A stretch of DNA of 64,000 nucleotides, taken from positions 1 through 64,000 of the forward strand of contig JAGMCL010000056.1 in assembly GCA_023129165.1 (NCBI GenBank), read 5' to 3'. The DNA is from Caldifarciminota bacterium (lineage in GTDB: Bacteria; Hydrothermota; UBA3073). Below, one piece after another: positions 33,417 to 42,702 of this stretch. The position numbers and the translations under genes were made by a program. Below the pieces are notes generated by a model. It ran no database searches. It had not been told where the DNA came from and saw nothing but the letters and a program-made list of their open reading frames with translations. The stretch's first letter is position 1. Each line of letters opens with the position of its first letter.

Positions 33417-34349
33417 ATGTCAATAAACAAGAGTTATATATATGGTCCTGTTCCATCAAGGAGGCTTGGGTTTTCCCTGGGATTAGACCTCGTACCGTAT
33501 AAAACCTGTTCCTATGACTGTATATACTGTCAGTTGGGTAAAACCACTAACAAAACTGTAGAAAGGAAGGAATATGTGAATAAGGATATTATACTTTCAC
33601 AGCTTGATGAAGTACTCAAGTGCGACGAACAAATCGATTACATCACATTCTCTGGTTCTGGAGAACCAACACTAAATTCATCGATCGGGGATTTAATAAA
33701 AGAGATTAAAAAGATGACACAGATAAAGGTTGCAGTACTTACCAACGGTTCTTTACTGAGTGATGGAAAGATAAGATATGAACTAAATCCTGCAGACCTT
33801 GTTGTCCCTTCCCTTGATGCTGCATTACAAACGACCTTTGAGAGAATTAATCGTTCTGATTCCTCTATTGAATTTGACAGGATGGTAAATGGATTGCTAA
33901 AATTCAGAGAAGAGTTCAAGGGATTAATCTGGCTTGAGGTGATGCTTATCAAAGGTATAAACGATACCATCAAAGAGATAGGTCTCTTCAAATCAATTAT
34001 ATCCAAGATAGTACCTGATAAAATTCACTTGAATACTGTAGTACGCCCACCAACTGAAAAGTATTGTCTACCAGTACCAGAAGATGAATTGACAAGGTTT
34101 AAGAGCTTTTTCGGTAAGAACTGTGAGATTATTGCAGAATCCAGGATAAGTTCAAAGAGACGTAAACGAAAAGATCTTGGAAATAAAATACTTGGACTCA
34201 TAGGAAGACGTCCCTGCACCCTTTCGGATATTTCTACATCTTTAAGCGTCCATCCAAACGAGGTAATAAAATACCTGGATATACTTCAAAAAGATAATAA
34301 GATAATATATGTTGAATTCGGGGAAAAAGGATATTATAAACCAGTGTAG
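33417..34349 (+). CDS. Radical SAM protein (COG0731-like) with C-terminal winged helix
   Basis: A 310-residue radical SAM enzyme with cluster motif CSYDCIYC near residues 31-38, preceded by YGPVPSRRLGFSLG, typical of the COG0731/TYW1-related bacterial family. TFSGSGEPTLN is the SAM-contacting stretch. From about residue 245 a winged-helix segment (LGLIGRRPCTLSDISTSLSV) suggests nucleic-acid contact. It overlaps the following DUF123 gene by about 40 bp. GGGGGG lies before the start. The product is unknown; wybutosine synthesis is unlikely in a bacterium. Confidence 0.85.
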   Translation: MSINKSYIYGPVPSRRLGFSLGLDLVPYKTCSYDCIYCQLGKTTNKTVERKEYVNKDIILSQLDEVLKCDEQIDYITFSGSGEPTLNSSIGDLIKEIKKMTQIKVAVLTNGSLLSDGKIRYELNPADLVVPSLDAALQTTFERINRSDSSIEFDRMVNGLLKFREEFKGLIWLEVMLIKGINDTIKEIGLFKSIISKIVPDKIHLNTVVRPPTEKYCLPVPEDELTRFKSFFGKNCEIIAESRISSKRRKRKDLGNKILGLIGRRPCTLSDISTSLSVHPNEVIKYLDILQKDNKIIYVEFGEKGYYKPV

Positions 34350-34755
34350 AACATATATACTTTTTATATACCTTGATACAGATAGCAACATTGTTATTGG
34401 TCAACTTGGAAGTTACCATTTTTTTAAAGGCAGCTATACATATGTGGGTTCTGGTAAGAAAAATATAAACAAAAGGATAGAAAGACACTTGAAAAAGGAG
34501 AAGAAATTTTTCTGGCATATAGATTATTTTCTACAACGCGCAGAGGTAAAAGATATATGGGTGGGCGAGAAAGAAGAGAGTGAGGTTGCAAGGATTTTAG
34601 TGACTGAACTTGAGATTCCTGTATATGGTTTTGGTTCAACAGATAAGGTGAGAGATAAATCCCATCTTTTCTTTGGTAACCCATCGAAGAAGCTTCTAAG
34701 AGATATGGGTTTTTTAAAGTTTTTTGTATGCGAGAATAAAGGACAAGATTACTGA
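34309..34755 (+). CDS. DUF123 (GIY-YIG-like) protein
   Basis: A 148-residue DUF123 protein, a GIY-YIG-nuclease-like family. Recognisable parts are TYILFIYL, GSYHFFKGSYTYVGSG with the Y-x-G motif, NKRIERHLKKEKK and WHIDYFL. The start is uncertain: the ATG at 34309 lies inside the preceding gene with a weak ribosome site, but no later in-frame start precedes the domain. Function is unproven; nuclease activity is inferred from the fold. Overlap with the radical SAM gene suggests co-expression. Confidence 0.72.
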   Translation: MLNSGKKDIINQCRTYILFIYLDTDSNIVIGQLGSYHFFKGSYTYVGSGKKNINKRIERHLKKEKKFFWHIDYFLQRAEVKDIWVGEKEESEVARILVTELEIPVYGFGSTDKVRDKSHLFFGNPSKKLLRDMGFLKFFVCENKGQDY

Positions 34756-35158
34756 ATAGTATTACCGAGGTAATGCCTATCCAGCCTACTGTCAGGCTGG
34801 TGGTATATTTAGATGTCGGAGGACAGGCAATCTATAGTGTCGGGACTGGGAAGTCCCTCCTACAATAAAAAGAAGAGATTGCTTCGCTAACACTCGCAAT
34901 GACAGATCGTGGGAAGAGATTGCTTCGCTCATTACATTTGCTCGCAATGAAAGAGGACTACTCATGTCATTGCGAGGAGACCGTCGCACTTCTTGACGGA
35001 CGACGAAGCAATCGCATATAACGATAATTGTTAACAAAGAATGAGATTGCCACGCTCATCCCCAATTCCAGAAGGACAGGGGGATTCACTCGCAATGACA
35101 TCTTCTATCCTGTCAAGGCAAACAAAAGTTGAAATAATCGCATGTTGAAGGGGAAATA
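34756..35158. repeat. Gene-free REP-like repeat cluster
   Basis: Several units of GAAGCAATC/GATTGCTTCG and CTCGCAATGACA/TCATTGCGAGGAG lie at 34870-35100 in both orientations, plus ATTACCGAGGTAATG and CAGCCTACTGTCAGGCTG at 34762-34802. No gene was found. Confidence 0.75.
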
Positions 35159-36289
35159 ATGTTAATTACATTTCAAATATTAATTCTCACTTGTTTAATT
35201 TGTTTGTTATTAAATTTAGTATACAATTTAAAGACAATGGAAAAACCTGCAAATTTTAAGATTGAAGATAAAGATTATCCTCTAATCTCTGTATTAGTTC
35301 CGGCTAGAAATGAAGAGAGAAAGATAAAAGATTGTATTTTATCCCTTCTTAAACAGGATTATCCGAATCTGGAGATTATTGTACTCGATGATAACTCAAA
35401 AGATAGAACATATGAGATAGTAAAAGAGATTTCAAAGGCTAATAAAAAATTAAAAGTTTTAAAAGGAAAGGTACTCCCTGAGCACTGGACAGGTAAGAAT
35501 TGGGCATGTTACCAGCTTTTTCAGGCATCTAAAGGAGAATGGCTTGCTTTTACTGATGCAGATACAATTCATAAACCGAATTCCATTTCTTCAGCTCATA
35601 GAGTAGCCATAAAAAATGATTCTCAGTTTGTTACATATATCCCGGGTTTAATTACGAAAAAACTGTCAGAGGGATTAATTTTGCCAATCATGCACTTTTC
35701 ATTTCTGTGTTTGTTTCCATTAGGATTAATAAACAGGTTAAAAGACCCAAGGATATCCCTGGGAATAGGTCCCTTTATGTTTTTCAGAAAAGATTTTTAT
35801 TATAAAATTGGTGGTCATAAATACATTAAGAATGAGATTGTGGATGATATTATATTAGCCAGGAATGTTAAAAAGAGTATGGGAAAAATTTCAATTGTAG
35901 ATGGTTCTGATACTTTAGAGGTTAGATTTTATAGAGGATTTAAAGAGATATGGAAAGGTTTTTCGAAAAATGCATATGGTGTGTTTGAAAATTCCCCCTT
36001 TAGAGTTTTAATCACTATTACAGTAAATTACTTTCTATTTATATATCCGTATTTCTTATTTATAAAATCATTGAATACCAAAAATTTTATTTCTATATCA
36101 GCCTTCCAAGTGACGATTATTTCAGCAATGAAAATCTTATTAGCCATAAGATTTAATACAAGCATATTTTTAGGGCTATTACATCCTTTGTCGTGTATAA
36201 TATTTCTTTTAATTCTTATAAATTCGTTTAGACTCTGGGTAGTAGAAAAGGGAGTAGAGTGGAAGGATAGATATTATCCCATAGAATAA
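35159..36289 (+). CDS. Membrane-bound family 2 glycosyltransferase
   Basis: A 376-residue GT2 enzyme anchored by an N-terminal helix (1-22) and about three C-terminal helices (about 285-370). The catalytic domain has VLVPARNEE, LDDNSKD, the metal-binding FTDADT, and IVDDIILARNVKK near residue 235. This order resembles CrtQ/HpnB-like transferases that act on lipid-type acceptors. GAAGGGGA precedes the ATG. It stands alone after a repeat cluster; the acceptor is unknown. Confidence 0.85.
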   Translation: MLITFQILILTCLICLLLNLVYNLKTMEKPANFKIEDKDYPLISVLVPARNEERKIKDCILSLLKQDYPNLEIIVLDDNSKDRTYEIVKEISKANKKLKVLKGKVLPEHWTGKNWACYQLFQASKGEWLAFTDADTIHKPNSISSAHRVAIKNDSQFVTYIPGLITKKLSEGLILPIMHFSFLCLFPLGLINRLKDPRISLGIGPFMFFRKDFYYKIGGHKYIKNEIVDDIILARNVKKSMGKISIVDGSDTLEVRFYRGFKEIWKGFSKNAYGVFENSPFRVLITITVNYFLFIYPYFLFIKSLNTKNFISISAFQVTIISAMKILLAIRFNTSIFLGLLHPLSCIIFLLILINSFRLWVVEKGVEWKDRYYPIE

Positions 36290-36334
36290 TAACTAATAAT
36301 TTAGTGTTGGATCTTTTATAATTACATAAAATTA

Positions 36335-37186
36335 TTATTCTGGTAAGAGATGATATGCTATATCCCATGCCTTCGGTCCTATATGCGTTCCTGTTACAAC
36401 ACTCATTCTTGTTCTGATTAATTCTACTATATCAAATTCATCTCTCAACCTCTCTTCTGCCTTATTAGCCCATTCATCGTTTAATGCATCCTCAATTATC
36501 GCAAAAACCTTTTTTCTTCCAGTATTTTCTATTTCCTTTTTTATTTTCTCGATTATCCAGTTTAATCCCTGAGCAGGTGTTCTTACCTTACACACAGGTG
36601 TAGTTAGACCTTCTTGTGTAGTTAGAATTGGTTTTATTGAGAGCAATCCTCCTACAAGTGCCTGTGCTTTTCCAATTCTCCCTCCTTTTGCCAGATATTT
36701 AAGTGTATCAAATACCGCAAAAATATCTATATATTCTTCCTCACTCTTTACGCCATCTATGATCTCTTGCATCCCTTCTCCACGATCTCTTCTCTGTGCC
36801 GCCTCCATTGCAAGTAGAGTTTGCTTACCAAGTACAGTTAGCGAATCATATACATAAATCTTATCTTTACCGAATCTTTCACTAACTTTTTTGGCGTTAC
36901 CGTATCCCTTACTCAACTTGTTTGATATCGTGAAATGTATTACATTATCATGAGTTTTCAGAACCTCTTCATAAATTTTTGCAAAGTCCTCAGTTGATGG
37001 TTGAGAGGTTGTTGGTAACACATCTTTAATCATGATATTTTGATAGTAATCAGTATAATCGAAGCCAAAATCTTCTTTATATGACCGACCACCGTATATT
37101 ACATAATATGGTACTAAGATTATACCATACTTATTTGCCATCTCTTTTGTCAAACTTCCTGTACTATCACTGAGAACTGCAATCAT
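36335..37186 (-). CDS. DegV-family fatty-acid-binding protein
   Basis: A 283-residue DegV protein, a cytosolic lipid carrier that in Firmicutes (as FakB) presents fatty acids to a kinase. The N-terminal AVLSDSTGSL and the TSQPSTEDF loop bind the carboxylate; TLKYLAKGGRIGKA and LLSIKPIL are core signatures. No FakA kinase is nearby. GGGGGG lies before the start. The promoter region contains a 9-2-9 palindrome. Confidence 0.9.
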   Translation of the reverse strand: MIAVLSDSTGSLTKEMANKYGIILVPYYVIYGGRSYKEDFGFDYTDYYQNIMIKDVLPTTSQPSTEDFAKIYEEVLKTHDNVIHFTISNKLSKGYGNAKKVSERFGKDKIYVYDSLTVLGKQTLLAMEAAQRRDRGEGMQEIIDGVKSEEEYIDIFAVFDTLKYLAKGGRIGKAQALVGGLLSIKPILTTQEGLTTPVCKVRTPAQGLNWIIEKIKKEIENTGRKKVFAIIEDALNDEWANKAEERLRDEFDIVELIRTRMSVVTGTHIGPKAWDIAYHLLPE

Positions 37187-37197
37187 ATTACCCCCCT

Positions 37198-37250
37198 GGT
37201 ATAATGTTCATTATACCTGATTACCCAGATATTAACTACACAACACCTTT
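37198..37250 (-). promoter_or_regulatory. Inverted repeat at the degV promoter, in a dispersed repeat
   Basis: GGTATAATG-TT-CATTATACC (37198-37217) is a perfect 9-2-9 inverted repeat and contains a TATAAT -10 candidate on the minus strand; no good -35 is seen. The flanking 37218-37250 repeats 5445-5495 in inverse orientation. Operator or mobile-repeat end are both possible. Confidence 0.45.
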
Positions 37251-37416
37251 AGTTAAGAAAAAATTACTCAGATTAATTTACAAATCTCTTTACCTGACAA
37301 CTTTTATTACCAATCCGTTAGCTAACGGATAACTAATAATCCAGTATGAAGTTTAGAAGCCTTTAAATATGAAAGTAATTGATTTCCACCATCCTAATCT
37401 TTATAGGATGTCTTTT

Positions 37417-38295
37417 TTATTCACTTTTTCTAAAATAATCTCTTATCTTGGGCTCTGGAATTATAGGTTCAATTGCTGGTCTTTCTGATTTTATTGGTTT
37501 TTCTATCTTTACCCTGGGAGCAGTTGGGGGTCGTAGAACTTCTTCAGATGCTCCGTCTTCTATTATGAATACATATTCGACTACAGATGGAACAAATGCA
37601 CTGACACTTGCTATATAAAATAGCATATCTTGTGATTTTTTTATATCTTTTATCGTTCCTATAGGTAAACCTTTTGGGAAAATGCCACCGAGACCAGAGG
37701 TAATTATAGTGTCACCGGAATTTATTGATGAGCTTAGAGGTACATTATAAAGGTAGAGTCCGTTTTTCTGACGTAGTATACCAACAGCACTTGTACGGGA
37801 GTCCATAGCAGATGCTGTAAAACCCTGTTCATTAAGTGTTTCAATTTCAGAAATATCTTTATCTCCACCTGTTACTACACCCAGGAGACCCTTAGCAGTT
37901 ATACAAACCATTCCTTTTGTAATGCCATCATTATAGCCTTTATTTATAAGAATAATGCCCTCGTTTGGATATGGGGAAATACTTATTACCTCAGCAGCTA
38001 TAACATCATTAGATGAGTTGTTTTTGAAAGAAAGAAGCTCTTTAAGTTTTACAATTTCTACCTTGTACGATTTGAGTAATTCTTTCTCTATTGTTACCTC
38101 TACGAGCTTTTTTCTTAAAGTAATGTTTTCCCTTCTGGCATCTAATATTGATATGGAATAGAATATTGGTCTCTGTAAAAGTGATATTATTCTGGCTGAA
38201 GCAAGTTGAAATCTTTCACCGGATGTTGTGCTACCCCATATTATTAAGAGTATCGATATAAATATAAGAGTCAAAAATAATCTGTTTGAACTCAC
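37417..38295 (-). CDS. mreC: Rod-shape-determining protein MreC
   Basis: A 292-residue MreC, the periplasmic scaffold that links MreB to cell-wall synthesis. An N-terminal transmembrane helix (about 7-22), a coiled coil (about 55-95) and the beta domain with AEVISISPYPNEGIILINKG and the GLLGVVTG segment are all recognisable. A proline-rich tail of about 40 residues follows the domain. The GTG start follows GGGGAGG, 2 bp after the mreB stop. No mreD or mrdA lies downstream, where other genomes usually have them. Confidence 0.92.
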   Translation of the reverse strand: MSSNRLFLTLIFISILLIIWGSTTSGERFQLASARIISLLQRPIFYSISILDARRENITLRKKLVEVTIEKELLKSYKVEIVKLKELLSFKNNSSNDVIAAEVISISPYPNEGIILINKGYNDGITKGMVCITAKGLLGVVTGGDKDISEIETLNEQGFTASAMDSRTSAVGILRQKNGLYLYNVPLSSSINSGDTIITSGLGGIFPKGLPIGTIKDIKKSQDMLFYIASVSAFVPSVVEYVFIIEDGASEEVLRPPTAPRVKIEKPIKSERPAIEPIIPEPKIRDYFRKSE

Positions 38296-38297
38296 TT

Positions 38298-39317
38298 TTA
38301 CTTTCCTCCCCTTGAAAGTATTTTGTAGTAGTGTTCAAAGTTATCTAATATCTTACCTGTGCCTATAACTACACACTCTACTGGACTCTCGGCAAGTTTT
38401 ACTGGAAGACCTGTCTCTTTTGAAACGAGTTCTGAAAGACCTCGAAGTAAGGCACCCCCTCCTGTCATTATAATCCCCGAATCTACGATATCTGATGCAA
38501 GCTCTGGTGGCGTTTTTTCTAACGCATCTCTAACAGATGCGATTATTCTGCTCAATGGTTCCTGTAGTGCAGACCTTACCTCCTCAGCATTTACCTTAAC
38601 AATTCTTGGTAATCCTGCAACCAGGTCTATTCCCTTAACCTGCGTTTCATCGTCTGCAGAGGTTGGGAGTGCAGAACCTATGGTTATTTTTACCTCTTCG
38701 GCAGTTGTCTCTCCTATAAGCAGATTATACCTTTTCTTTAAATATTGCACGACAGCATCGTTCATTTCATCGCCTGCTACCCTTACAGAGACTTGAGTTA
38801 CGATATCTGATAAGGCGATAACTGCTATTTCAGTTGTACCCCCACCAACATCTATAATCATATTTCCAGAGGGAGCTTCAATAGGCAAGGCAACACCGAT
38901 TGCTGCAGCAAGTGGTTCGGGAACAAGATAAACCTCTCTTGCGCCAGCATGTTCTAAAGAATCTCTAACTGCACGGCGTTCCACAGCTGTTATACCTGAA
39001 GGAACTGACACAACAACCCTTGGTCTAATAAGGAGTCTTCTTGCTTGAACCTTTGATAACAGCACTCTTAATAATTCCTCAACCATCTCAAAATCAGCAA
39101 TAACACCATCTTTCATAGGTCTTACGGCATTTATGCTGTCTGGTGTTCTACCGAGCATTCTTTTTGCCTCGAGACCAATTGCTATTGATTTATTTGTGGA
39201 TACATCGATTGCTACAACTGTTGGCTCGTTTAAAACAATTCCTTTTCCTTTAACATATATCAAGGTTGTTGCCGTACCCAGGTCTATACCGATATCATTA
39301 CTAACGAGCCATCTCAT
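38298..39317 (-). CDS. mreB: Rod-shape-determining protein MreB
   Basis: A 339-residue actin-like filament protein that guides lateral wall synthesis. The nucleotide sites are DIGIDLGTATTLIY, PSGITAVERRAVRDS, the IDVGGGTTEIAVI phosphate loop and MTGGGALL. The start at 39317 follows a GGGGGG ribosome site; the longer in-frame ATG at 39341 would sit before it. It lies 58 bp after endoQ, possibly in the same transcript. Confidence 0.95.
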   Translation of the reverse strand: MRWLVSNDIGIDLGTATTLIYVKGKGIVLNEPTVVAIDVSTNKSIAIGLEAKRMLGRTPDSINAVRPMKDGVIADFEMVEELLRVLLSKVQARRLLIRPRVVVSVPSGITAVERRAVRDSLEHAGAREVYLVPEPLAAAIGVALPIEAPSGNMIIDVGGGTTEIAVIALSDIVTQVSVRVAGDEMNDAVVQYLKKRYNLLIGETTAEEVKITIGSALPTSADDETQVKGIDLVAGLPRIVKVNAEEVRSALQEPLSRIIASVRDALEKTPPELASDIVDSGIIMTGGGALLRGLSELVSKETGLPVKLAESPVECVVIGTGKILDNFEHYYKILSRGGK

Positions 39318-39375
39318 ATGTCCCCCCCAAAAATGCATCATAATTAATTAAAAATCAAAAATTAAAATATAAATT

Positions 39376-40605
39376 TTAAAATAGTGATAATTGCTTCTCT
39401 TCATTTATTTCTTCTTCTACAATCTTTACCTCGCCATATACTCCATCGTATCCTGGTAAGACTGTAACCTTACCATCTCTAACTCTGATTATTGCTTCAG
39501 CAAGTCTTTCTCCCACAAGAGAATCAAGTTCCTCATATTGAGCATCAATCAGACATGAAAATTCATTACCAAATTTGTTAATAAGCTTACGATATTCTCT
39601 TTCTACAGTCAATGTTTCAGTGCCAACGGAAAGTACCTTGCTTATTATCTCTCTCAACGGAACTAAATGCTTGAATGGAATTGCGTTTTCAGGTATTTGA
39701 TTCTCTTTTCTATCAGATAACTGATATATACGATGAAGCACTCCTATAGTAATCTTTCTACCACACTTTGGACATATGTTATTGTGGTTTATTGCCTCGT
39801 CAGGTGCTATCCTTACATTACACTTTCTGTGTCCATCATAGTGGTATTTGCCCTCCTCAGGAAAAAATTCTATAGTATAGAGTAATCGCTTTTTATCTTT
39901 ATTCTTCAGAGTATCCATAATTTCGAAATAGTCTATATTACAATCGAAGCAATTTGCCTCTCTTCCAAGGTTGTGCGGTGAATGTGCATCAGAGTTTGAT
40001 ATTAGTGTAAATCTGTCAAGTTTTGAATTGCGCCAATTCATCTGGGGATCTGATGAGAGACCTGTTTCAAGAGCGAATATTTCATCTGTATAGTCTTCGA
40101 AGCATTCTTCGATACTATCGAAGCCCGAAAAGGCACCAAAGAGTGAGAAATGTGGAGTCCATATATGTGCAGGCACAATAAAGGCATCTTTCGATACCTG
40201 ACGTATTATATCAACCATATCCCTTGAATCGAGGGAAAGAATCGGTCTGCCATTTGATTCAAGTTTCCCGTATTTATAAAGCGCTTCTGATACCCTATCT
40301 GCATCATCAAACGATGGCACAAAAACTATATTGTGTATTTTTCTAAACTTACCCTTTTTTGCATACATATTACAAACCTCGACTTCAAGAATAAAATATA
40401 AACCATTATAAGGGAAAAGTCCATTTTGATTTTGGGTAAGTTCAGATTTGAGATGTTCTCTCCAGAGCGTATGTGTAAAGTCACTGGTAGCGACAATAGT
40501 TAACCCTTTATTTTTTGCTGCTTCTGCTATATTTGGTAGTATCATCTCTTTTGAGGTTGCCCTTGAGTACTTAGAATGTATATGTAGGTCTGCGTAAAAT
40601 CTCAT
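39376..40605 (-). CDS. Endonuclease Q (PHP-family deaminated-DNA repair nuclease)
   Basis: A 409-residue EndoQ-like PHP-domain nuclease; archaeal and Bacillus EndoQ cut 5' of uracil, hypoxanthine or abasic sites. The metal sites are DLHIHSKYSRATS, TSDFTH, EVEV and SNSDAHSP. A zinc-ribbon-like segment follows (CNVRIAPD, CPKCGRK). The C-terminus is EEKQLSLF; QLSLF is the canonical bacterial beta-clamp-binding peptide. The start at 40605 follows GGGAG; a TTG at 40629 is weaker. It lies 1 bp after mutL, a repair pairing. Confidence 0.9.
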   Translation of the reverse strand: MRFYADLHIHSKYSRATSKEMILPNIAEAAKNKGLTIVATSDFTHTLWREHLKSELTQNQNGLFPYNGLYFILEVEVCNMYAKKGKFRKIHNIVFVPSFDDADRVSEALYKYGKLESNGRPILSLDSRDMVDIIRQVSKDAFIVPAHIWTPHFSLFGAFSGFDSIEECFEDYTDEIFALETGLSSDPQMNWRNSKLDRFTLISNSDAHSPHNLGREANCFDCNIDYFEIMDTLKNKDKKRLLYTIEFFPEEGKYHYDGHRKCNVRIAPDEAINHNNICPKCGRKITIGVLHRIYQLSDRKENQIPENAIPFKHLVPLREIISKVLSVGTETLTVEREYRKLINKFGNEFSCLIDAQYEELDSLVGERLAEAIIRVRDGKVTVLPGYDGVYGEVKIVEEEINEEKQLSLF

Positions 40606-40606
40606 A

Positions 40607-42154
40607 TTATCTCCCAAATCTCCTTGCAAGTTCCTCCAGGCTCCATTTTATCATTATAGGTCTTCCATGTGGACAGAAGTAGGGATTTTCTGTAGCAAAG
40701 AGTTTGTCTATTAGTGTATTCATTTCCTCAGGAGTTAACTTATCACTCTGTTTGATTGCTCCTCTGCAGGAGAGTATCTTGGCTACATCGGAAAACGGTT
40801 TTGCATCCTTTATCTCATAGAGTATTTCTTTGAATTCATATTCAGAAAGGTCTTTTATAAATGAAGAGATACTTATTATTCTGACGGTTCTTTCTCCAAA
40901 TTCCTCTATTTCAAATCCAAATTTTGTAAGAGTACTCTGCACCTTTTTAAAAATCTCATATTCGTTTGGAGAGAGAGTGATAATCAAAGGAAAGAGAAGC
41001 TTCTGAGACGAGGGTTTTCCTCTCATAATCTTTTCATATAATATTCTCTCATGAGCAGCATGTTGATCGATAATAAGGACACCGCTCTTTGTTTGTGCAA
41101 GTATATAGGAATTATGTAATTGCCAGAAGGCTGTGGGTTCCATCTCCCACTCATAACCAGTCTCTTTTATAAACATACCAGTTCCTATACCTAACCTTTT
41201 CCTTATTGTATCAAATATAGCTCCATATATTAAATTCTCATCAGAAAATCTGACCTCTTCTTTTCTTGGGTGAACGTTTACATCCACTGTTTCTCTGTTA
41301 AGAGAGAGATTTAAGACGAATGACGGTGACCTATCTTTTATTGGTATTCCATAACCATTCCTGATAGCGCTTCGAATGAGGTAATTCCGCACTGGTCGTC
41401 TGTTGATAGATATGTATTCAATTCTCCCTTTCTCTTTCATATATTCTGGCATTGAAACATAACCATTGAGATTTATACCATTTTTCTGAAAATCTATGTA
41501 TACCATCTCCTTTGTAATCTCCTCTCCAAAAATCTCTTTTATCCTGTCCTGAGGACTATTTTTTTCAAAGTGAATGGTTAATGTCTGATCATGAAAAAGA
41601 GAAAATGAAATTTCAGGATATACAATAGCAAGGTTAATTATAGTTTTTTTTATTTTATCTCCCTCAATATAATCGGATTTAAGGAATTTTCTCCTCGCTG
41701 GTACATTGAAAAAGAGGTTTCTTATAATTATTGTTGTTCCTCTTTCACGTGGTTTTGGCATAATCTCCTCGAGGTTTCCTCCTCTTATTCTCAAGTAGAT
41801 GGCATCATCTTCCTCAGTTTTTGTATGTATTTCCATTATTGATACTCTTGCTATACTTGAGAGTGCTTCACCCCTGAATCCGAGTGTATTAAAATTTTTC
41901 AAGTCATCAATACTTTCTATCTTGCTTGTTGTGTGTGAATTAAAAGATAATTTTGCATCTTCCTCAGCCATACCTTCACCGTCATCTGTTACAGAGATAT
42001 AGTTCTTGCCACCCCTTGAAAAGGATACAGTTATCTTCTTTGCCCCAGCATCTATGGAGTTCTCAATGAGTTCTTTTACAACGGACGATGGTCTTTCAAC
42101 GACCTCACCAGCGGCAATCTTCTGTATGGTATCTTCATCAAGTATTTTTATCAT
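40607..42154 (-). CDS. mutL: DNA mismatch repair protein MutL
   Basis: A 515-residue MutL. The N-terminal GHKL ATPase has AAGEVVERPSSVVKELIENS, DAGA, DDGEGM and TLGFRGEALSS. The C-terminal domain carries the endonuclease motif DQHAAHERILYE and the FCPHGRP element, so it is a nicking MutL of the MutH-less type. The linker is short. The ATG at 42154 lies within the rseC end (17-bp overlap); a longer in-frame start is possible but would overlap further. No mutS is nearby. Confidence 0.95.
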   Translation of the reverse strand: MIKILDEDTIQKIAAGEVVERPSSVVKELIENSIDAGAKKITVSFSRGGKNYISVTDDGEGMAEEDAKLSFNSHTTSKIESIDDLKNFNTLGFRGEALSSIARVSIMEIHTKTEEDDAIYLRIRGGNLEEIMPKPRERGTTIIIRNLFFNVPARRKFLKSDYIEGDKIKKTIINLAIVYPEISFSLFHDQTLTIHFEKNSPQDRIKEIFGEEITKEMVYIDFQKNGINLNGYVSMPEYMKEKGRIEYISINRRPVRNYLIRSAIRNGYGIPIKDRSPSFVLNLSLNRETVDVNVHPRKEEVRFSDENLIYGAIFDTIRKRLGIGTGMFIKETGYEWEMEPTAFWQLHNSYILAQTKSGVLIIDQHAAHERILYEKIMRGKPSSQKLLFPLIITLSPNEYEIFKKVQSTLTKFGFEIEEFGERTVRIISISSFIKDLSEYEFKEILYEIKDAKPFSDVAKILSCRGAIKQSDKLTPEEMNTLIDKLFATENPYFCPHGRPIMIKWSLEELARRFGR

Positions 42155-42545
42155 AAATCGTAATGATTTTTGGTTTAAATGTTTTCTTATCTCTTTGAAT
42201 CTTATCAATCCATTTTAGAGCTATAAACCACGCAATAAGTAGTATTAATCCAATGAGACCAGCTATCCCTTCGCCAAGCAGACGATAAAAGATAATAAAT
42301 CCACCAAAAAGTAGTACTATTGGGATGATGAATATAAGGGATAAAGATAGATAGAAGCCTCTGCGTGGTATCTTTAGTGTTACCTTATCGCCTAATTTAG
42401 CTCTTATTTTATTCTCAGCTTTTACTATCCTTTTTTCTCCACCACTACAGAAAGCCTTTGCTGTGCAGGTTATACAGCCTTCAGGATTTACCTCTACAAG
42501 AGCATCCTGTCCATCTATTTTAATTATAATCCCATCTTCCTGCAT
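42138..42545 (-). CDS. RseC/MucC-family membrane protein
   Basis: A 135-residue SoxR-reducing/RseC-like protein. The cytosolic N-terminal part has the cysteine-rich GCITCTAKAFCSGG near residues 23-36, a probable iron-sulfur or redox site. Two transmembrane helices (about 66-88 and 94-112) follow. Homologues act with Rnf-type complexes or sigma-E signalling; none is nearby. It begins the mutL-endoQ transcript, downstream of a consensus-like promoter. Confidence 0.82.
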   Translation of the reverse strand: MQEDGIIIKIDGQDALVEVNPEGCITCTAKAFCSGGEKRIVKAENKIRAKLGDKVTLKIPRRGFYLSLSLIFIIPIVLLFGGFIIFYRLLGEGIAGLIGLILLIAWFIALKWIDKIQRDKKTFKPKIITIYDKNT

Positions 42546-42557
42546 AAATGTTTTTTA

Positions 42558-42586
42558 ATTATACCACAATTTTTCGAAAAAATCAA
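42558..42586 (-). promoter_or_regulatory. Sigma-70-type promoter for rseC-mutL-endoQ
   Basis: On the minus strand TTGATT (42586-42581) and TATAAT (42563-42558) are separated by 17 bp, just before the rseC start codon. The spacing and -10 are ideal; the short leader would be only a few bases. Confidence 0.75.
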
Positions 42587-42702
42587 GATAAAAAACTTAT
42601 TATCAATTCGATGAACTTGGATAGAAAATATTTCTTAAACAGGGATTTAAAGAGATTTAAAGAGATATTTATTTCTTTTTAAGTAGATTTCTTAAGATAA
42701 GT

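Noticed and set aside
36283-36341. AT-rich dyad between the convergent glycosyltransferase and DegV-family genes
   Set aside because: AGAATAATAA pairs with TTATTATTCT but it is very weak and overlaps the degV stop codon; a bidirectional terminator cannot be claimed.
38359-38796. Plus-strand open frame inside mreB
   Set aside because: It is a shadow of the mreB reading frame, without a start signal or homology.
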